Positions 34,633-44,283 are shown, numbered from the stretch's first letter. The stretch: DNA of 64,000 bases from Roseiarcus sp050012775 (GCA_050012775.1 JBEKGN010000004.1:112637-176636), one strand, 5' to 3'. The notes: generated from the sequence alone by a model not told the origin. Numbers and translations are program-made.

Positions 34633-35196
34633 ATGAGCATCGACGAACACGCCTTGGTCATCGTGCCGGGCTATGGAAATTCCGGCCCCGAGCACTGGCA
34701 GACCCTGCTCGAGCAATCCCACGACAAGGCGCTCCGCGTCATCCAGGAAAATTGGAGCCGGCCGATGCGCGGGCAATGGGTCAAAGCGTTGGATCACGCG
34801 GTGCAAAATTTGGACTCGCCGTCGATTCTCGTCGGCCACAGCGCAGGCGCGATGACGATCGTCCATTGGGCCTCGCGAGCCGCCTCTTCTTCGAACGTCG
34901 TCGGCGCCCTTCTCGTCGCCCCGCCCGACATGGAGGCGGCGCTTCCCGGCATGCCGCCGCCATGGATGGTCCGGCTCGCGGGATGGGCGCCGATCCCGTT
35001 GCAGCGCCTGCCGTGGAAATCCATCGTCGTGGCGAGCTCCAACGACCTTATGTGCTCGATCGCGCGTTCGCAGGATTTCGCGCGCGCCTGGGGCAGCCGA
35101 TTCGTCGACCTGGGACCGGCGGGTCACATCAACCCCGAGGCCGGCTTCGGCGCCTGGCCGCAAGCGCGGTCGCTGATCGAGTCCCTGGCGGCGTAA
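34633..35196 (+). CDS. RBBP9/YdeN-family serine hydrolase
   Basis: A 187-residue alpha/beta hydrolase of the RBBP9/YdeN group (DUF1234 type). The N-terminal VIVPGYGNSGPEHWQ is diagnostic. The predicted triad is S70 in VGHSAG, D138 in ASSNDLM and H165 in GHIN. All catalytic residues are present, so the enzyme is probably active, but the substrate is unknown. Single gene, divergent from the GNAT gene. Confidence 0.87.
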   Translation: MSIDEHALVIVPGYGNSGPEHWQTLLEQSHDKALRVIQENWSRPMRGQWVKALDHAVQNLDSPSILVGHSAGAMTIVHWASRAASSSNVVGALLVAPPDMEAALPGMPPPWMVRLAGWAPIPLQRLPWKSIVVASSNDLMCSIARSQDFARAWGSRFVDLGPAGHINPEAGFGAWPQARSLIESLAA

Positions 35197-35318
35197 CCCT
35201 GCGCGCGCCGGCTTGATCGCTCGCCTCGGGCCGGGCAATCTGCGCGCGGCCGGCGGCGCCGGACGCCCGTCGGAAGGGCGCCATCGCATTCGAAGCCTTC
35301 GCGGAAGGGATAAGCGAA

Positions 35319-36509
35319 ATGTCCAGCAGCGACCCAATCGTCATCGTCGGCGCGGCGCGCACGCCGATGGGCGGATTTCTCGGCGATTTGAAGGACGTGG
35401 CGGCGCCGAAGCTCGGCGCGACGGCGATTCGCGCGGCGCTGGGGCGCGCCGGGCTGAAGGGCGAAGACGTCGACGAGGCGCTGATGGGCTGCGTTCTGCC
35501 GGCGGGCCTCGGGCAGGCCCCCGCGCGCCAGGCGGCGCTCGGCGCCGGCCTGCCGATCGGAGTCGGCGCGACGACGATCAACAAGATGTGCGGCTCGGGC
35601 ATGAAGGCGGCGATGCTCGCCCACGATCTCTTAACCGCGGGGTCGGCGGCGATCGTCGTCGCCGGCGGCATGGAGAGCATGAGCAACGCGCCCTATCTCC
35701 TAGATCGGGCGCGCGCGGGCTATCGCATGGGCCATGGCCGCGTCCTCGACCACATGTTCCTCGACGGGCTGGAGGACGCCTACGACAAGGGCCGCCTGAT
35801 GGGAACCTTCGCCGAGGATTGCGCGGAGCATTATCAGTTCACCCGCGAGGCCCAGGACGCTTTCGCGCTGCGCTCGCTGGAGCGCGCGACGCGGGCGATG
35901 CGCACGGGCGATTTCGCCGCGGAGATCGAGCCCGTCGCGATCAAGGCCGGCAAAGTCGAGACGATTGTCGCCGAGGACGAGCAGCCGCCCAAGGCGCGGC
36001 CGGAGAAAATCCCCTCGCTGCGCCCCGCTTTCCGCGAGGGCGGCACGGTCACCGCCGCCAATTCCAGTTCGATCTCCGACGGCGCGGCGGCGCTTGTCTT
36101 GATGCGGCGAAGCGAAGCGGAGCGGCGCGGAATCCAGCCGCTGGCCGTCGTCGTCGCGCACGCGACCTACGCCGCCGAGCCCAGCAATTTCCCGACCGCG
36201 CCGATCGGCGCGATGCGCCGGCTGTTCGACAAGACCGGCTGGAGCGCGGCTTCCGTCGATCTCTTCGAGATCAACGAGGCCTTCGCCGTCGTCGCGATGG
36301 CGGCGATGCGCGATCTTTCCCTTCCCGAGGACAAGGTCAACGTCAACGGCGGCGCCTGCGCGCTCGGCCACCCCATCGGCGCTTCCGGCGCGCGCATCAT
36401 CGTGACGCTGCTCGCGGCCCTCTGGGCGCGTGGGCTCGATCGCGGCGTCGCCTCGCTGTGCATCGGCGGCGGCGAGGCGACCGCGATGGCGATCGAGCGG
36501 GCGCGCTGA
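35319..36509 (+). CDS. thiolase / acetyl-CoA acetyltransferase
   Basis: A 396-residue type II thiolase. C91 in NKMCGSGMK is the acylated cysteine; H351 in GHPIGASG and C381 in CIGGGEA are the other catalytic residues. The N-terminal VGAARTPMGGFLGDL is typical of biosynthetic acetoacetyl-CoA thiolases (PhaA/AtoB/VraB type). It may feed polyhydroxybutyrate or operate in reverse for acetoacetyl-CoA. No phaB or phaC is nearby to decide. Single gene. Confidence 0.93.
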   Translation: MSSSDPIVIVGAARTPMGGFLGDLKDVAAPKLGATAIRAALGRAGLKGEDVDEALMGCVLPAGLGQAPARQAALGAGLPIGVGATTINKMCGSGMKAAMLAHDLLTAGSAAIVVAGGMESMSNAPYLLDRARAGYRMGHGRVLDHMFLDGLEDAYDKGRLMGTFAEDCAEHYQFTREAQDAFALRSLERATRAMRTGDFAAEIEPVAIKAGKVETIVAEDEQPPKARPEKIPSLRPAFREGGTVTAANSSSISDGAAALVLMRRSEAERRGIQPLAVVVAHATYAAEPSNFPTAPIGAMRRLFDKTGWSAASVDLFEINEAFAVVAMAAMRDLSLPEDKVNVNGGACALGHPIGASGARIIVTLLAALWARGLDRGVASLCIGGGEATAMAIERAR

Positions 36510-36647
36510 GGCGAAATCGGCGGCGCGCGGCGAAGCGGCCGCCAGCCCCTTCCGCCGACGCGCGGCTGTCATGTCTCTGGCCGATTCTGGCCGAATCAGG
36601 CTCGGCGGCCGTTTCGCCGAGACGCCACGCAACGGGAACCCTCGTCC

Positions 36648-37589
36648 TTGCCGTCCATCGCCCCCTTCTCGACGCCCGGCCGTTTCCGGCGCGGCAATCT
36701 GCACACCCACTCGACCCTCTCCGACGGCGCGTTGACGCCCGAGGCGGTGATCGACGCCTACAAGGGCGCCGGCTACGACTTCGTCCAGCTCTCCGAGCAT
36801 TTTCTCGATCGGTTCGGCTGGCCGATCGCCGATACGCGGCGCTGGCGCTCCAATGATTTCACCACCCTGATCGGCGGCGAATTGCATGCGATGGGCACGA
36901 AGGTCGGTGAGCTCTGGCACATTCTCGCCGCCGGGCTGCCGCTCGATTTCGCCGCGCCCGGGCCCGCCGAGAGCGGCCCCGAACTGGCGGCGCGCGCCCG
37001 CGCGGCGGGAGCCTTCGTCGCCATCGCCCATCCCGCCTGGTCGCAGCTCACGCCCGAGGACGGGCGCGCGCTCGAAGCGGCCCACGCGGTGGAAATCTAC
37101 AACCACGGCTGCGCGGTCGAGAACGATCGCGGCGACGGCTTCTATCTGCTCGATCGCCTGCTGAGCGAAGGCCGGCGCCTGACGGCGATCGCCGTCGACG
37201 ACGCCCATTTCGGTCATGGCGAGCACGACGCGTTCGGCGGCTTCATCGAGGTCAAGGCGGAGAGCCTCGACCCGGAAGCGCTGCTCGCGGCGCTGAAGGC
37301 GGGACACTTCTATTCGAGCCAGGGCCCGCGCCTGCACGACGTCAGCGTCAGCCGCGAGGAAGTCGCTGTCGTCTGCTCGCCGGTCCATTCGGTGTCGCTG
37401 CTGACGGGAACTTCGCGCGCGCTCGCCAGGATCGGCCGTCACATCACCCACGCGGCCTTCGATCTGGCCAAGCTCAAGCGCGAAGCCTCGACCGACGCGG
37501 GCGCCGACAAATGGTTCCGCATCGCAGCGATCGATGCGGCGGGCCGGCGCGCCTGGACCAATCCGATCTGGATCGACGAGCTGATCTGA
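36648..37589 (+). CDS. PHP-domain phosphoesterase
   Basis: A 313-residue polymerase-and-histidinol-phosphatase (PHP) domain protein. Metal-binding motifs are visible in sequence: NLHTHSTLSDG at the start, QLSEHFLDRF, FVAIAHPAW, YNHGC and VDDAHF near residue 185. The start appears to be TTG 36648. Beyond residue about 220 lies a beta-rich extension (FYSSQGPRLHDVSVS). PHP proteins hydrolyse phosphoesters; a link to histidine synthesis (histidinol-phosphate phosphatase) is possible but not shown. It precedes hslVU by 78 bp. Confidence 0.85.
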   Translation: MPSIAPFSTPGRFRRGNLHTHSTLSDGALTPEAVIDAYKGAGYDFVQLSEHFLDRFGWPIADTRRWRSNDFTTLIGGELHAMGTKVGELWHILAAGLPLDFAAPGPAESGPELAARARAAGAFVAIAHPAWSQLTPEDGRALEAAHAVEIYNHGCAVENDRGDGFYLLDRLLSEGRRLTAIAVDDAHFGHGEHDAFGGFIEVKAESLDPEALLAALKAGHFYSSQGPRLHDVSVSREEVAVVCSPVHSVSLLTGTSRALARIGRHITHAAFDLAKLKREASTDAGADKWFRIAAIDAAGRRAWTNPIWIDELI

Positions 37590-37667
37590 GCGGCGCTCCT
37601 TGCGCTCCCGCCCGGGCGGCCATAAATCGGGGCCTCGCCCGGGAACGGCGTCAGGGAAAGTCAGGTC

Positions 37668-38234
37668 ATGAACGATAGAACGGGCGCTCGCCTGCCGGGC
37701 TGGCATGCGACGACGATCCTCATGGTGCGCAAGTCCGGCCGGGTCGTCATCGGCGGGGATGGCCAGGTCAGCGTCGGCGAAACGGTGATGAAGGGCAACG
37801 CCCGCAAGGTTCGCCGCCTCGCCAAGGGCGAGGTCATCGCCGGCTTCGCCGGTTCGACGGCCGATGCGCTGACCCTGTTCGAGCGCCTGGAGAGCAAGCT
37901 CGAGCAATATCCCGGACAATTGCCGCGCGCCTGCGTCGAGCTGGGCAAGGACTGGCGCATGGACCGCTACCTGCGCCGGCTCGAGGCGATGCTGCTGGTC
38001 GCCGACCGCAGCGTCGGCTTCGTGCTGACCGGCTCGGGCGACGTGCTGGAGCCCGAAGGCGACGAGCACGGCTCGGCGATCGCCATCGGCTCGGGCGGCA
38101 ACTATGCGCTCGCCGCGGCGCGCGCGCTGCTGCCCACCGAGTCGCCGGCGGAGGACATCGTACGCCGCGCGATGGGCATCGCGGCGAGCATCTGCGTCTA
38201 CACCAACACCAATCTCGTGCTCGAAAGCCTGTGA
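37668..38234 (+). CDS. hslV: ATP-dependent protease subunit HslV
   Basis: HslV (188 residues) is the proteasome-like peptidase of the HslUV complex. The active-site threonine is expected to be T15 after removal of a 14-residue leader (MNDRTGARLPGWHA then TTILMVRK). VVIGGDGQVSVGETVMKG and GFAGSTADALTLFERLE are conserved. The four-base gap to hslU indicates coupled expression. Confidence 0.97.
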   Translation: MNDRTGARLPGWHATTILMVRKSGRVVIGGDGQVSVGETVMKGNARKVRRLAKGEVIAGFAGSTADALTLFERLESKLEQYPGQLPRACVELGKDWRMDRYLRRLEAMLLVADRSVGFVLTGSGDVLEPEGDEHGSAIAIGSGGNYALAAARALLPTESPAEDIVRRAMGIAASICVYTNTNLVLESL

Positions 38235-38238
38235 CCTC

Positions 38239-39546
38239 ATGACCGAATTCTCGCCGCGCGAGATCGTTTCCGAACTCGATCGCTACATCGTCGGGCAAAA
38301 GGACGCCAAGCGCGCCGTCGCGATCGCCCTGCGCAATCGCTGGCGCCGCCTGCGCCTCGTCTCGCCGATGCGCGAGGAAGTCATGCCCAAGAACATCCTG
38401 ATGATCGGGCCGACCGGTTGCGGCAAAACCGAGATCGCGCGGCGCCTCGCCAAGCTCGCGGGGGCGCCGTTCCTCAAGGTCGAGGCGACCAAATTCACCG
38501 AGGTCGGCTATGTCGGGCGCGACGTCGAGCAGATCGTGCGCGATCTCGTCGAGATCGGCATCACGCTCGTCAAACAGCGCAAGCGCAAGGACATCGAGGC
38601 CAAGGCGGAGCTCGCCGCCGAGGAGCGGATGCTCGACGCGCTGGTCGGCGCGAGTTCCTCGGCGCCGACGCGCGAGACGTTCCGGCGCAAATTGCGCGCG
38701 GGCGAACTCGACGACAAGGAGGTCGAGATCGAGTTGCCGCAAGGCGGCGGCGGCATGCCGATGTTCGAACTGCCGAACATGCCGGGCGCTTCGGTCGGCG
38801 CGATCAATCTTTCCGATATTTTCGGCAAGGGCTTCGGACAACGCACCAAGTCCAAGCGCATGAACGTGCGCGACGCGCACGAGCCGCTGGTGGCCGCCGA
38901 GGCGGAAAAGCTGCTCGATCAGGACCAGGTCGTGCGCGAGGCGATCCACGAAGTCGAGAGCAACGGCATCGTCTTCCTCGACGAGATCGACAAGATCTGC
39001 GCGCACGACGGGCGCGGCGGCGCCGACGTTTCGCGCGAGGGCGTGCAGCGCGATCTGCTGCCGCTGATCGAGGGCACGAGCGTCCCGACCAAGCACGGCG
39101 CGGTCAACACCGACCACATCCTGTTCATCGCCTCGGGCGCCTTCCACGTTTCCAGGCCCTCGGACCTGCTGCCCGAGTTGCAGGGGCGCCTGCCGATCCG
39201 CGTTGAACTGGCCTCGCTGACCGAAGACGATTTCAAGCGCATCCTCACCGAGCCCGAGGCGAGCCTCATCAAGCAATATGCCGCGCTGCTCGGCGCCGAG
39301 GGCGTGAGGCTCACGTTCGCCGACGACGCCATCGCGGCGATCGCGCGCGTCGCCGCCAAGGTCAACGCCAGCGTCGAGAACATCGGCGCGCGGCGGCTGC
39401 AGACGGTGATGGAGCGCGTGCTCGACGAAGTGAGCTTCACCGCCCCCGACCGCTCGGGCGAGGAGATCGCCATCGACGCGGCTTACGTCGAGGCCCATGT
39501 CGGCGACTTGGCCGATAACGCGGATTTGAGCCGGTTTATTTTGTAG
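38239..39546 (+). CDS. hslU: HslU unfoldase ATPase
   Basis: HslU (435 residues) is the Clp/AAA+ hexamer that unfolds substrates for HslV. The Walker A is GPTGCGKTEIARRLAKL, and the Walker B is IVFLDEIDKI. The I-domain (about 115-235) contains the ALVGASSSAPTRETFRRKL region, and the C-terminal tail ends in DLADNADLSRFIL, the HslV-docking type end. FTEVGYVGRDVEQIVRDL is the conserved pore region. Followed by the second copy of the palindromic repeat. Confidence 0.97.
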   Translation: MTEFSPREIVSELDRYIVGQKDAKRAVAIALRNRWRRLRLVSPMREEVMPKNILMIGPTGCGKTEIARRLAKLAGAPFLKVEATKFTEVGYVGRDVEQIVRDLVEIGITLVKQRKRKDIEAKAELAAEERMLDALVGASSSAPTRETFRRKLRAGELDDKEVEIELPQGGGGMPMFELPNMPGASVGAINLSDIFGKGFGQRTKSKRMNVRDAHEPLVAAEAEKLLDQDQVVREAIHEVESNGIVFLDEIDKICAHDGRGGADVSREGVQRDLLPLIEGTSVPTKHGAVNTDHILFIASGAFHVSRPSDLLPELQGRLPIRVELASLTEDDFKRILTEPEASLIKQYAALLGAEGVRLTFADDAIAAIARVAAKVNASVENIGARRLQTVMERVLDEVSFTAPDRSGEEIAIDAAYVEAHVGDLADNADLSRFIL

Positions 39547-39580
39547 CGCCGCGTCATACCAACGGCTGAAAGCAAGGGCA

Positions 39581-39612
39581 CGTCATGGCCGGGACAAGCC
39601 CGGCCATGACGG
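39581..39612. repeat. dispersed palindromic repeat, copy 2
   Basis: A perfect 13-bp inverted repeat CGTCATGGCCGGG (39581-39593) and CCCGGCCATGACG (39599-39611), loop ACAAG. The 29 bp at 39584-39612 are identical to 857-885. It lies between convergent hslU and the mechanosensitive channel gene, where it could end both transcripts. Confidence 0.8.
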
Positions 39613-39637
39613 CGGTCGTTATGTTCGGCCGGCGGTG

Positions 39638-41944
39638 TCACTTGGGATACGGCACCCGGAGCCCCGCCTCGCGCATACGGCGGAAAATGTCGAAGTTCAT
39701 TTCGCTGCGCACGCGCTCCGCCGTCACGATGTCGTCGACGAAGCAGATCAGCTGGAATTTCAGCGCCCAGTCGCCGAATTCATGGAACAGCACCAGCGGC
39801 GCCGGGATCGACAACACTTGGTCCTGCGCCTTGGCGGCGGCGATGAGGAGTTCGCGCACGACCTCCGGGTCGCTCTCGTAGGCGACGTTCACCGCGACGA
39901 TGATGCGCCCGGTGCGGTCGGCGTGCATCCAGTTCTTCACCGCGCCGCCGACCAGCGTCGCATTGGGCACGATGAGCGTGCCGCGATCGAAGGTTTCTAT
40001 TTCGGTCGCGCGCGCGTTGATGCGCCTGACGAAGCCCTGCTCGGCGCCGACCACCACCCAGTCGCCGACGCGAATGCCGCGCTCCCACAACAGAATGAGG
40101 CCGGAGACGAAATTATTGACGATCGACTGCAAGCCGAAGCCGATGCCGAGGGACAACGCGCCGGCGACGATGGCCAGTTTCTGGAAGTCGAGGCCGAGCT
40201 GCGCGCCGCTCATCATCAGCGCGACGAAGACGCCGACATAGCCGACGATGGTGCGGATGGAATTGCTGACGCCGGCGTCGAGTCGCGTATGCGGGAGATA
40301 GCGGGTGCCGAGCCAATTCTGGATCGCGCGCGTCGCCACCACGCCGACGACGAGCACGACCGCGGCGACGATCAGCGAGGAAAGGGAGAGCGTCACGCCG
40401 CCGACCTTCGTGCCGAAATAGGCGGCGCGAAGGGTGGACGCCAGATCCTGGGAGACGCTCCAGGGTCCCAGGAACAGCACGATCGCGGCGACGACGATCG
40501 CAAGCCGCGCGAAGCCCTGTACGAGCACGACGATCTGTTCGAGCGCGTCGCGGCGCAAGCCGATCATCGTCATCAGGCCGTGGCCCATCGCGGCGCTCGG
40601 GCGCAGCATCTCCTCGGCGCCCTCCTGCACGATGGCGTCGGCCAGATAGAGCGTGGTCGCGAGCATGGCGACGAACATCGTCTGATTGACGAGGAAGGTC
40701 GCGAAGGCGATATAGCCGGCGAGCGTCGCGCCGAGGATGAACGCGACGAGAGCCCAGGCGAGGGTGCGGCCCGGCGCCCAGGGATCGCGCGGCGGCGCGC
40801 CGGGCGAGGCGGCGGGGATCGGCCCCGCGACGAGCCGCAGCGTGCGCGCCATGAGAATCGCGACGAGGGCGGCGCCGACGGCCCGGCCGGCCACCGCGAT
40901 ATTGAGCGAGGCGACGGCGTCCGCGGCCGGCTCCAGCAGGCGTTCGGCCGCCAGGATCGCCGCGACCGAGAGCCAAAGGTGAAACAGCCGCGCGCAGACG
41001 CGGTCGCCGATATCGAACAGGCGCCAGTTCGCTTGCCCCGGCGCCAGCACGCCGCGACCGAGCGCGTTGCTCATGACGATCAGCCGGAGTCCGTCGAGCA
41101 GCGCGTCGAGCGCGCCTTGCAGCCGCGGATCGGAAATGTCGAAGACGTCGAGCGCATAAGCGAGCGCCGCCAGCGCGAGGAGGGGCAGGGCGGCGAGCAC
41201 CACGATCGTCCAGGCGGCGGCGAGGGCGCGGCGCAGGCGGCTGGGCGCCGCCGCCGCGGGATCGCGCGCGATCACGCGCCGCGCGATCCATTGCAGCGGC
41301 GCCCACAGCGCCGCGATCGCCAGGACGACCGCGAGAAGGCCGAACGCCTGCGCGCCGGTGATCCGCGCCGCCAGGCCATGAAGCCAGTCGCCGAGCAGGG
41401 CCCCGACCGCCGCGACGTCGCCGGGAGCTTCGCGCGCCACCCCCGTCCACAGCAGCGGACTGAGGAGGCTCGAAGAGCGCGCGAAGGTTTCGCGCGCAAA
41501 GAGGTCGCGCCGCGCCGCGCCGATTCGCGAATTGTCGTCGTCGATCTGCAGCAACATCGCGCGCGCGGAACGCACGTCGGCGTCGAGCGCGTCGTGTTTT
41601 TGCCGTTCGGCGGCCAGTTCCGCGCTCGCCGAATCGCTTGCCGCGACGTCCTTGGACTTTGGCGTCAATTCGGCGAGCCGCTTCTGCGAGGCCTCGAGGC
41701 GCGGCGCGAGCTCGGTGATCACCGCCTGCAGCTCGGCGGCGAGCGGATCGCCTTCGGCGCGCAGGCGCACCAGGTCGGCGTCGGCGAGATTGTCGGCCTT
41801 CAACGCGGCGTCGATGTCGGCGAGCGCGGCGCGCGCCGTCTCGAGCGTCTGACGGGTGGTGTCCTCGCCGGTCGCGCGCGCCGGCGGCGCCGCCGCGATC
41901 AGCAACGCCACAAGGAGCAATCGGAAGGCGCGGAGGGCGGGCAA
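39638..41944 (-). CDS. DUF3772 mechanosensitive channel (MscS family)
   Basis: A 768-residue inner-membrane MscS-like channel. The TTG start at 41944 (GAGGAG upstream) gives a signal peptide (LLLVALLIAAAPPARA) and a periplasmic coiled-coil DUF3772 region (about 30-150). About eleven hydrophobic helices follow, the last with the glycine/alanine-rich pore pattern AIVAGALSLGIGFGLQSIVNNFVSG. A soluble beta domain comes after, containing RGIRVGDWVVV, TFDRGTLIVPN and VNVAYESDPE. It should release solutes on hypo-osmotic shock. Much longer start choices run into noncoding DNA and are rejected. Confidence 0.9.
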   Translation of the reverse strand: MPALRAFRLLLVALLIAAAPPARATGEDTTRQTLETARAALADIDAALKADNLADADLVRLRAEGDPLAAELQAVITELAPRLEASQKRLAELTPKSKDVAASDSASAELAAERQKHDALDADVRSARAMLLQIDDDNSRIGAARRDLFARETFARSSSLLSPLLWTGVAREAPGDVAAVGALLGDWLHGLAARITGAQAFGLLAVVLAIAALWAPLQWIARRVIARDPAAAAPSRLRRALAAAWTIVVLAALPLLALAALAYALDVFDISDPRLQGALDALLDGLRLIVMSNALGRGVLAPGQANWRLFDIGDRVCARLFHLWLSVAAILAAERLLEPAADAVASLNIAVAGRAVGAALVAILMARTLRLVAGPIPAASPGAPPRDPWAPGRTLAWALVAFILGATLAGYIAFATFLVNQTMFVAMLATTLYLADAIVQEGAEEMLRPSAAMGHGLMTMIGLRRDALEQIVVLVQGFARLAIVVAAIVLFLGPWSVSQDLASTLRAAYFGTKVGGVTLSLSSLIVAAVVLVVGVVATRAIQNWLGTRYLPHTRLDAGVSNSIRTIVGYVGVFVALMMSGAQLGLDFQKLAIVAGALSLGIGFGLQSIVNNFVSGLILLWERGIRVGDWVVVGAEQGFVRRINARATEIETFDRGTLIVPNATLVGGAVKNWMHADRTGRIIVAVNVAYESDPEVVRELLIAAAKAQDQVLSIPAPLVLFHEFGDWALKFQLICFVDDIVTAERVRSEMNFDIFRRMREAGLRVPYPK

Positions 41945-42124
41945 ATGGCTCCTCGGGAGATGATTCGGCGGCGACGGCGCTTCCCTCGCATCCGACCATG
42001 GCCTCCCTGTGGCCGCAACGGCGAATCGGGGACGAACTCGCGTTCCGTTCACCTTGGAACGGGAAAAGGGCTGCGCCCGCCGCGCGGCTTTGTTAAAGGA
42101 TGCCTCGAAATAGAGGAAAATGTC

Positions 42125-43282
42125 TTGAACCCGACCCCGCCAGCCCAGACGGCCGAGGCGCCCAGCCCTGACGGGTCGACGCCCGACGCGGGCGGGCGCG
42201 CGCTCGAACATTTTCTCGCCGCCGGATTTTCCCGCCTCGAGCCGCCGGTGCTGCAACCCGCATCGGTCTTTCTCGACATGTCCGGCGAGGACATTCGCGG
42301 CCGCCTCTACCTCACCAGCGACGCTTCGGGCGCCGAATTGTGCCTGCGCCCCGATTATACGGTTCCGGTATGCCTCGCCTATCTCGGCTCGGCCGAGGCC
42401 GGCCGGCAGGCGCAATACGCCTATCTCGGCCCGGTCTTTCGCGCCCGCGCGGGACAAAGCGGCGAGATGACTCAGACCGGACTCGAAAGCTACGGCCGCC
42501 AGGATGTCGAGGCGGCCGATGCGGAGATTCTCGCGTTGGCGCTGGAGGCCGCCGAACTGGCCGGCGCGGGGCCGTTGAAGGTGCGCCTCGGCGACGCGCG
42601 CCTGTTCGACAGCGCGCTCGCCGCGCTCGCCCTGCCGGACGTCTGGCTGCGCCGGATGCGGCGCGGCTTGGCGCGCGGGCGCGCCCTGGAGACGATTCTG
42701 GGCGGCAATGGACAGGGCGCGCTCGCCCAATCCGGCGTTCTGGCGGCGCTCGAGAGCGCCGATCACGCCGGCGCCAAGGCGCTCGTCGAGGACTTGCTCG
42801 CCATTGCCGGCATCGCGGCGGTCGGCGGGCGCAGCGCCGGCGAAATCGCCGATCGCTTCCTCGAGCAGGCCGCGGCGCGCTCGCAGGCCCATGTCAGCGC
42901 GGAACAGCAGGCCGTGCTGCGGCGCTTTCTCGCGATATCGGGCGATCCCGACTCGGCCTCGCGCCAACTCAGGCAATTGGCGGCCGACGCGCGGCTCGAT
43001 TTCGGCGGCGCGCTCGATTCGTTCGATCAGCGCACCGGCTTCCTGGCCGCGCGCGGCATGCGGATCGAGGAGTTCGCCTTCTCCGCCGCCTTCGTGCGCG
43101 ACCTCGACTATTACACCGGCTTCGTCTTCGAGGCGGTCGACGCGGCCCGGCCGGACGCCAAGCCGGCGGTCGGCGGCGGGCGCTATGACGGTCTGGCGCG
43201 CCGCCTCGGCGCCGCGAGCGACGTGCCCGCCGTCGGCGCCGCCGTATGGATCGACCGTTTGCCCTCGGGAGCGCGCGCATGA
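42125..43282 (+). CDS. hisZ: ATP phosphoribosyltransferase regulatory subunit HisZ
   Basis: HisZ (385 residues) is a class II aminoacyl-tRNA synthetase-like protein that activates and regulates HisG. Family traits are visible: LEPPVLQPASVFLD, LCLRPDYTVPVC, YLGPVFR and YYTGFVFEA. There is no anticodon-binding domain, unlike HisS. The start is TTG 42125 with GAGG upstream (an ATG at 42119 is followed immediately by a stop). It overlaps hisG by four bases (ATGA). Confidence 0.93.
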   Translation: MNPTPPAQTAEAPSPDGSTPDAGGRALEHFLAAGFSRLEPPVLQPASVFLDMSGEDIRGRLYLTSDASGAELCLRPDYTVPVCLAYLGSAEAGRQAQYAYLGPVFRARAGQSGEMTQTGLESYGRQDVEAADAEILALALEAAELAGAGPLKVRLGDARLFDSALAALALPDVWLRRMRRGLARGRALETILGGNGQGALAQSGVLAALESADHAGAKALVEDLLAIAGIAAVGGRSAGEIADRFLEQAAARSQAHVSAEQQAVLRRFLAISGDPDSASRQLRQLAADARLDFGGALDSFDQRTGFLAARGMRIEEFAFSAAFVRDLDYYTGFVFEAVDAARPDAKPAVGGGRYDGLARRLGAASDVPAVGAAVWIDRLPSGARA

Positions 43283-44283
43283 CCGCAGAGGCTGAAAGCG
43301 CTGCAGAGACGCCGCTCGTCCTCGCCGTGCCGTCCAAGGGGCGGCTTCAGGAAAACGCGGCCGCGTTTTTCGCCCGCGCCGGACTGGAACTCGTGCAAGG
43401 ACGCGGCGCGCGCGACTATCGCGGCGCCATCGCCGATCTGCCGGGCGTGGAAGTCGCCTATCTCTCGGCTTCCGAGATCGTCGGCCAGCTCGCCGCCGGC
43501 GCCGCCCATTTCGGCGTCACCGGCGAGGACCTCGTGCGCGAGAAGGTCGCCGACGCCGACGAACGGCTGGCGCTGCTCGCTCCGCTCGGCTTCGGGCGCG
43601 CCAATGTCGTCGTCGCCGCGCCGCAGGCCTGGATCGACGTGCGCACCATGGCCGATCTCGAAGACGTCGCGGCGAGCTTTCGCGCCCGGCGCGGCGAGCG
43701 CATGCGCGTGGCCACCAAATACGTCAATCTGACGCGCCGCTTCTTCGCCCAGCACGGCGTCGCCGATTATCGCATCGTCGAAAGTCTCGGCGCGACCGAA
43801 GGCGCGCCCGCCGCCGGCGCGGCGGAGCTGATCGTCGACATCGCCACCACCGGCGCCACGCTCGCCGCCAATGCGCTGAAAACGCTCGACGACGGCGTCA
43901 TTCTGCGCTCGCAGGCGACGCTGGTCGCTTCGCCGCTGGCGCGCTGGACGCCGAATGCGCGCGCCGCCGCGCGCGCGATCCTCATGCGCATCGCCGCGAC
44001 GGAGAGCGCGCGAAAGTCGCGCGAAATCCGCGCGCGCCTGCCCACGCCCGCCCATCTCGTCGTCGAAAAGGCCTGCGCCCTTTTCGACGCCGTGCCGGCC
44101 TTCGGCGAGGAAGCCGATCCGCATGGCTTCGTCGCGCTGCATTGCGCGCGGTCCAGGGCGGCCGATCTGGCCGACTGGCTGCTCGCCCAAGGCGCCGAGC
44201 GCGTCAGCGTCATCGGCCTCGAGCAGGTGTTCGACGCCAAGAACGCGCTCTACGAGGCCCTCGAGGCGCGGATCGGGAAATAG
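43279..44283 (+). CDS. hisG: ATP phosphoribosyltransferase HisG (long form)
   Basis: HisG (334 residues from ATG 43279) commits ATP and PRPP to histidine. The catalytic core spans about 12-230, with VPSKGRLQENA at the start and the PRPP loop VDIATTGATLAANAL. A C-terminal extension of about 70 residues ends GAERVSVIGLEQVFDAKNALYEALEARIGK and resembles the regulatory domain of long HisG. HisZ normally accompanies short HisG, so a long form next to hisZ is notable but also seen in some Rhizobiales. The hisZ stop overlaps its ATG. Confidence 0.93.
   Translation: MTAEAESAAETPLVLAVPSKGRLQENAAAFFARAGLELVQGRGARDYRGAIADLPGVEVAYLSASEIVGQLAAGAAHFGVTGEDLVREKVADADERLALLAPLGFGRANVVVAAPQAWIDVRTMADLEDVAASFRARRGERMRVATKYVNLTRRFFAQHGVADYRIVESLGATEGAPAAGAAELIVDIATTGATLAANALKTLDDGVILRSQATLVASPLARWTPNARAAARAILMRIAATESARKSREIRARLPTPAHLVVEKACALFDAVPAFGEEADPHGFVALHCARSRAADLADWLLAQGAERVSVIGLEQVFDAKNALYEALEARIGK

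Noticed and set aside
39635..42124. Plus-strand long frame reading through the mechanosensitive channel region into hisZ.
   Set aside because: The first part is antisense to the channel; only the region from TTG 42125 onward resembles HisZ.
39638..42976. The 1112-codon form of the DUF3772 channel.
   Set aside because: The first 340 or so codons are antisense to hisZ; a signal peptide begins at TTG 41944 with GAGGAG before it.
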